A DNA stretch of 64,000 nucleotides from an uncultured Roseicyclus sp. (lineage in GTDB: Bacteria > Pseudomonadota > Alphaproteobacteria > Rhodobacterales > Rhodobacteraceae), in NCBI GenBank assembly GCA_947491935.1, contig CANLLF010000002.1:744001-808000 (forward strand). Direction: 5' to 3'. Shown piece by piece: positions 61,624-64,000 of this stretch. The notes under the pieces were generated by a model. The model was given only the letters and a program-made list of their open reading frames with translations. It had not been told where the DNA came from and searched no databases. A program made the position numbers and the translations under genes. Positions within the stretch are counted from its first letter, which is position 1. Every line of letters starts with the position of its first letter.

Positions 61624-61953
61624 ATGACGCATTATCCCGAGACCGCTGCGGCCAACTTGAATGATGGGTTCGTCGTGGCCATTAACATCGTCGCGAAAGA
61701 GGGTGAGGCAGATGCCGTCGCCAACATTTTGGAGCGATTGATTGAACCGACGATGGCTGAGGCGGGCGTGAAGGTCTTCATGCCCTATCGTTCTCCAACG
61801 GATCAAAACGCTTTCTTTGTGTACGAACTCTACAAGGATGCGGCTGGATGGGACGCACATAACGAGTCCGCTCATTTCCGAAGCGCCGTAGACGAGTTGC
61901 TACCGAAGGTCGAGCGGCGGGAACGGGTCCCATTCGTCCCTTATGTCGATTGA
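61624..61953 (+). CDS. Antibiotic biosynthesis monooxygenase (ABM) domain protein
   Basis: A 109-residue ABM-fold protein: FVVAINIVAKEGEADAVANI, then EAGVKVFMPYRSPTDQNAFF with VYELYKDAAGWDAHNESAHF, the family F/Y-E-x-Y...H...S-H-F pattern. AGGAG precedes the ATG, four bases after the LysE stop. Commonly a quinol or small-molecule oxygenase; substrate unknown. Confidence 0.85.
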   Translation: MTHYPETAAANLNDGFVVAINIVAKEGEADAVANILERLIEPTMAEAGVKVFMPYRSPTDQNAFFVYELYKDAAGWDAHNESAHFRSAVDELLPKVERRERVPFVPYVD

Positions 61954-62128
61954 CCCGTTCTTTCAGAGCAGACATTAGCCACCGCGCAGGATTCAAGTAA
62001 TCTTGGGCTCTTTCCCGCCATTTGCCGCATTGAGCACGAACGACCGCAGTAACCTGATGCGGGTAGGGAGTGCCGATGAGCGATCCGTGTGCAAATCGAT
62101 CCACCTCGGGAGCTACGACCAAAGATGC

Positions 62129-62404
62129 TTAACCCTGCTCGCCATCGGGTTGCGCTCGCGCATCCGGTGGCTTCTTGCGGCTGGCCCGCGACCCCGCCTT
62201 GCGCGCTGTGGCGAACCCGCGGTCGGTTGACATAAAGTGGGCGAGCATAGGGGCAACGAGGCGCGCGGGCTCCAGATCCTGTTCTGTCTGGTGGCCGAGG
62301 ACTCGTGCGTAATCGATAAGGTCCCGATGAACGTCTGCCGGCAATTCCACGGAGAGCTTGACGGGTTTGTTGTCGGGGATGGCACTTAGTTTCAGTTTCG
62401 TCAT
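62129..62404 (-). CDS. DUF2274 protein, trb-cluster associated
   Basis: A 91-residue DUF2274 protein: MTKLKLSAIPDNKPVKLSVE, LPADVHRDLIDYARVLGHQT and a basic tail (RKAGSRASRKK). It overlaps the TrbI stop by four bases. DUF2274 genes sit at the end of trb conjugation operons in alpha- and gammaproteobacterial integrative elements. The basic tail suggests nucleic acid contact. Confidence 0.85.
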   Translation of the reverse strand: MTKLKLSAIPDNKPVKLSVELPADVHRDLIDYARVLGHQTEQDLEPARLVAPMLAHFMSTDRGFATARKAGSRASRKKPPDARAQPDGEQG

Positions 62405-63600
62405 CTCACTTCTCCCATGGGCTCCAAGATCAGATCTCGGGTGATCATCACGCGCACGGGGAAACCGGGGCGGATCGTGAGAATTGGCGGGACGGAGATC
62501 TGTTGCCGGACGATCTCATCGCCGGTGCGTCCAATTGTACCCTGAGCGGCCGCGCGGATGGCGGTGGCGACGGCGTCCTCGCTTGCAGCTTCGCTTTCCA
62601 GACCAACGTTGAGGATCGTGGCGAGACCTGCGGCGAGGAAGACCCGACCCCAATGGTAGTTGACCCGGTCCTGTAGGCCTGAGGCGCCAACTCCATCTGT
62701 CCCGGGTTCGCGATTGAGGTTGATTGACCGGCCATCTGGCAGGATCAGCCGGGTCCAGACCAGAAGGAGGCGGTTCTGGCCGATGACTATGTTGCTGTCG
62801 TATTCGCCGAGGAGCCGCGCGCCTTGAGGGATGAGCAGGTAGCGTCCGGAGGGGCTGTCATAGACGTTGGAGGTGACCTGCGCGGCGATTTGGCCCGGTA
62901 GATCCGAGCGGAGCCCAGTGATAAGCGCGGCGGGAACTACTGTGCCGGCCTGGAGGATGTAGGGGCTTGGCGGAGACACCAGTTGCTCGGGGCTGACGGG
63001 GTCGGCAGAAGCTCCGCGCGTTAGGAAGGCGTCTTGGCCTGTTGCAGCGCCTTGAGGCCCGGAAGAGCCCTGCGGCGTGGGTAACATGGTCGAACCCAAG
63101 GGGGCAGACCCAGGATCTTCACCGCTGCCTTGGGACCCGGTTTGCGCCTCAGCAAAGAGTGCGCTCAACCTTGCGGCCTCGATCTCTTGCAGTCGAAGCT
63201 GTTCCGCCGGATCGATCCCGGGCGCTGAAATGCCCGCAAGAGTTGGAATGGGAACCGGATCACCCCGTTCCTGCGCGCTGAGGATGGGCCGACCAAGCTC
63301 GCCGGGCAGTGGTGGCCCAAGACGGGGAACATCGCCGTAGCTTATTGGCAATCGTGAGAGACCTTCTGCGGCCTGAATGCGTTCGGTCGAATACAATTCG
63401 GATGGTGTGTCGCTGGCCTGGCGGCCTTGCAGAGCGACAATCAGGATGGCGCCAAGACCGAGGGCGCCGGTTGCCACGAGCGCCGCAATGGCTTTTCGGG
63501 AAAGGCGCATGACGCGCGGTGGTTGGGGGCGGAGGCCGAGATCTTGGGCAATGTCCTGTTCTTTGCTCGGGCCCTTGGGGTCGCTGGTTGGAGCTGTCAT
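62401..63600 (-). CDS. trbI: TrbI/VirB10-family conjugal transfer protein
   Basis: A 399-residue VirB10-like protein. A cytoplasmic N-terminus and one membrane helix (ALVATGALGLGAILIVALQG) are followed by a Pro/Gln-rich periplasmic linker and the C-terminal beta-barrel with characteristic IPQGARLLGEYDSNIVIGQN and GGDGVGASGLQDRVNYHWGR-like (here EPGTDGVGASGLQDRVNYHW). It bridges inner and outer membranes in type IV secretion. Overlaps TrbG by four bases. Confidence 0.93.
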   Translation of the reverse strand: MTAPTSDPKGPSKEQDIAQDLGLRPQPPRVMRLSRKAIAALVATGALGLGAILIVALQGRQASDTPSELYSTERIQAAEGLSRLPISYGDVPRLGPPLPGELGRPILSAQERGDPVPIPTLAGISAPGIDPAEQLRLQEIEAARLSALFAEAQTGSQGSGEDPGSAPLGSTMLPTPQGSSGPQGAATGQDAFLTRGASADPVSPEQLVSPPSPYILQAGTVVPAALITGLRSDLPGQIAAQVTSNVYDSPSGRYLLIPQGARLLGEYDSNIVIGQNRLLLVWTRLILPDGRSINLNREPGTDGVGASGLQDRVNYHWGRVFLAAGLATILNVGLESEAASEDAVATAIRAAAQGTIGRTGDEIVRQQISVPPILTIRPGFPVRVMITRDLILEPMGEVR

Positions 63601-64000
63601 CTCACCTGGCCCTCCGCATCGTCAGGGCCTGCCCTTCGGTGCTCGACGCCGTCTATCCGCACGATCCGAACCACTTCCTGTCGGGTTTCGCCAAGTCTGA
63701 GTTCTGCGGCCCCGAAGAGCCGGTCGACGATCAGGACATTGCCCATGACGCGGGTGTTGACGATCTGGCCCTGGCCGTCCGGCCCGATCACGAACAGAGG
63801 CGGCATCTCGCCCTGGGCGATGCCAGTCGGGAAGACGACATAGACCCGACGACCATCGTCAAACACCGCAACCGGACGCCAGGGTGGGCTGTCACCCTGA
63901 AGGCCGTAGCGATAGTTCCGGTCTGCCTCGGGCGGGATGGTCGGGCGCTGCAGGAGTGGTAAGCGCGGACGTGTCGGTTCTGCGGGATAAGCCCAGGCAA
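63597..64000 (-). CDS. trbG: TrbG/VirB9-family conjugal transfer protein (partial, 5' end missing)
   Basis: The frame is open to the window edge (about 134 codons). Visible: AWAYPAEPTRPRLPLLQRPT, then IPPEADRNYRYGLQGDSPPW and RPVAVFDDGRRVYVVFPTGI, and the end VDRLFGAAELRLGETRQEVV. This is the C-terminal VirB9/CagX domain that binds VirB7/VirB10. The signal peptide and N-terminal half lie beyond base 64000. Confidence 0.92.
   Translation of the reverse strand, partial: AWAYPAEPTRPRLPLLQRPTIPPEADRNYRYGLQGDSPPWRPVAVFDDGRRVYVVFPTGIAQGEMPPLFVIGPDGQGQIVNTRVMGNVLIVDRLFGAAELRLGETRQEVVRIVRIDGVEHRRAGPDDAEGQVR

Overview
The window looks like chromosomal DNA from a marine alphaproteobacterium, most likely a Roseobacter-group Rhodobacteraceae. 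This is inferred from family content (TRAP transporters, an urtABCDE urea ABC transporter, DUF892/PRC-barrel/DUF3618 stress genes, a De Ley-Doudoroff-like sugar-acid operon, trb-type conjugation genes), high GC and tight ATGA-type gene overlaps. No rRNA, tRNA, CRISPR array or intact insertion sequence was seen.

Layout. 1-207: 5' end of a transglutaminase-family gene. 338-7465: a block of envelope and general-stress genes (Crp/Fnr regulator, DUF892 ferritin-like protein, a 22-residue membrane peptide, a three-gene overlapping operon ending in a DUF3618 protein, BrkB-like and AI-2E-family membrane proteins, YeaQ/GlsB, a two-domain PRC-barrel protein). 8269-10377: accessory genes (a membrane-anchored hypothetical, an Excalibur/PBCV-adaptor lipoprotein, a solitary tyrosine recombinase). 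10885-16670: a MarR regulator and FAD-linked oxidase diverge from a TRAP transporter plus alpha/beta-hydrolase operon, with two operator palindromes between them. 17257-28032: small regulator/effector pairs (AHSA1-ArsR, MarR-SRPBCC-YdeI, SDR-AraC, EamA-Lrp), a NUDIX hydrolase, an ABC exporter broken by three frameshifts, and intergenic gaps carrying a degenerate ~70-bp dispersed repeat. 28531-29623: a Tat-exported protein and a ferric-reductase-like membrane protein. 29721-36612: LysR and urtABCDE. 37111-38484: a MerR gene followed by three decayed genes.

The most notable region is 38815-53975. An IclR-type regulator fused to an SMP-30/gluconolactonase domain is encoded among genes for an aldose epimerase, two enolase-superfamily sugar-acid dehydratases, a sugar ABC transporter (ATPase, binding protein, two permeases), an SDR dehydrogenase, a cytoplasmic sulfatase, a phytanoyl-CoA-dioxygenase-like Fe(II)/2-oxoglutarate enzyme, two dihydrodipicolinate-synthase-family lyases and a 2-dehydro-3-deoxygalactonokinase. 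Three near-identical 17-bp palindromes lie at the two places where transcription should start, so the locus looks like one regulon. The inferred route is import, desulfation and possibly oxidative trimming, oxidation to a lactone, hydrolysis by the lactonase half of the regulator, dehydration to a 2-keto-3-deoxy acid, then phosphorylation and/or aldol cleavage. The substrate cannot be named from sequence alone.

54534-61953 holds an RND efflux operon with a divergent TetR regulator, then a LysE exporter and a monooxygenase-like protein. 62129-64000 is the edge of a trb/VirB-type conjugation cluster (DUF2274, TrbI, partial TrbG), probably part of an integrative element that continues past the window.
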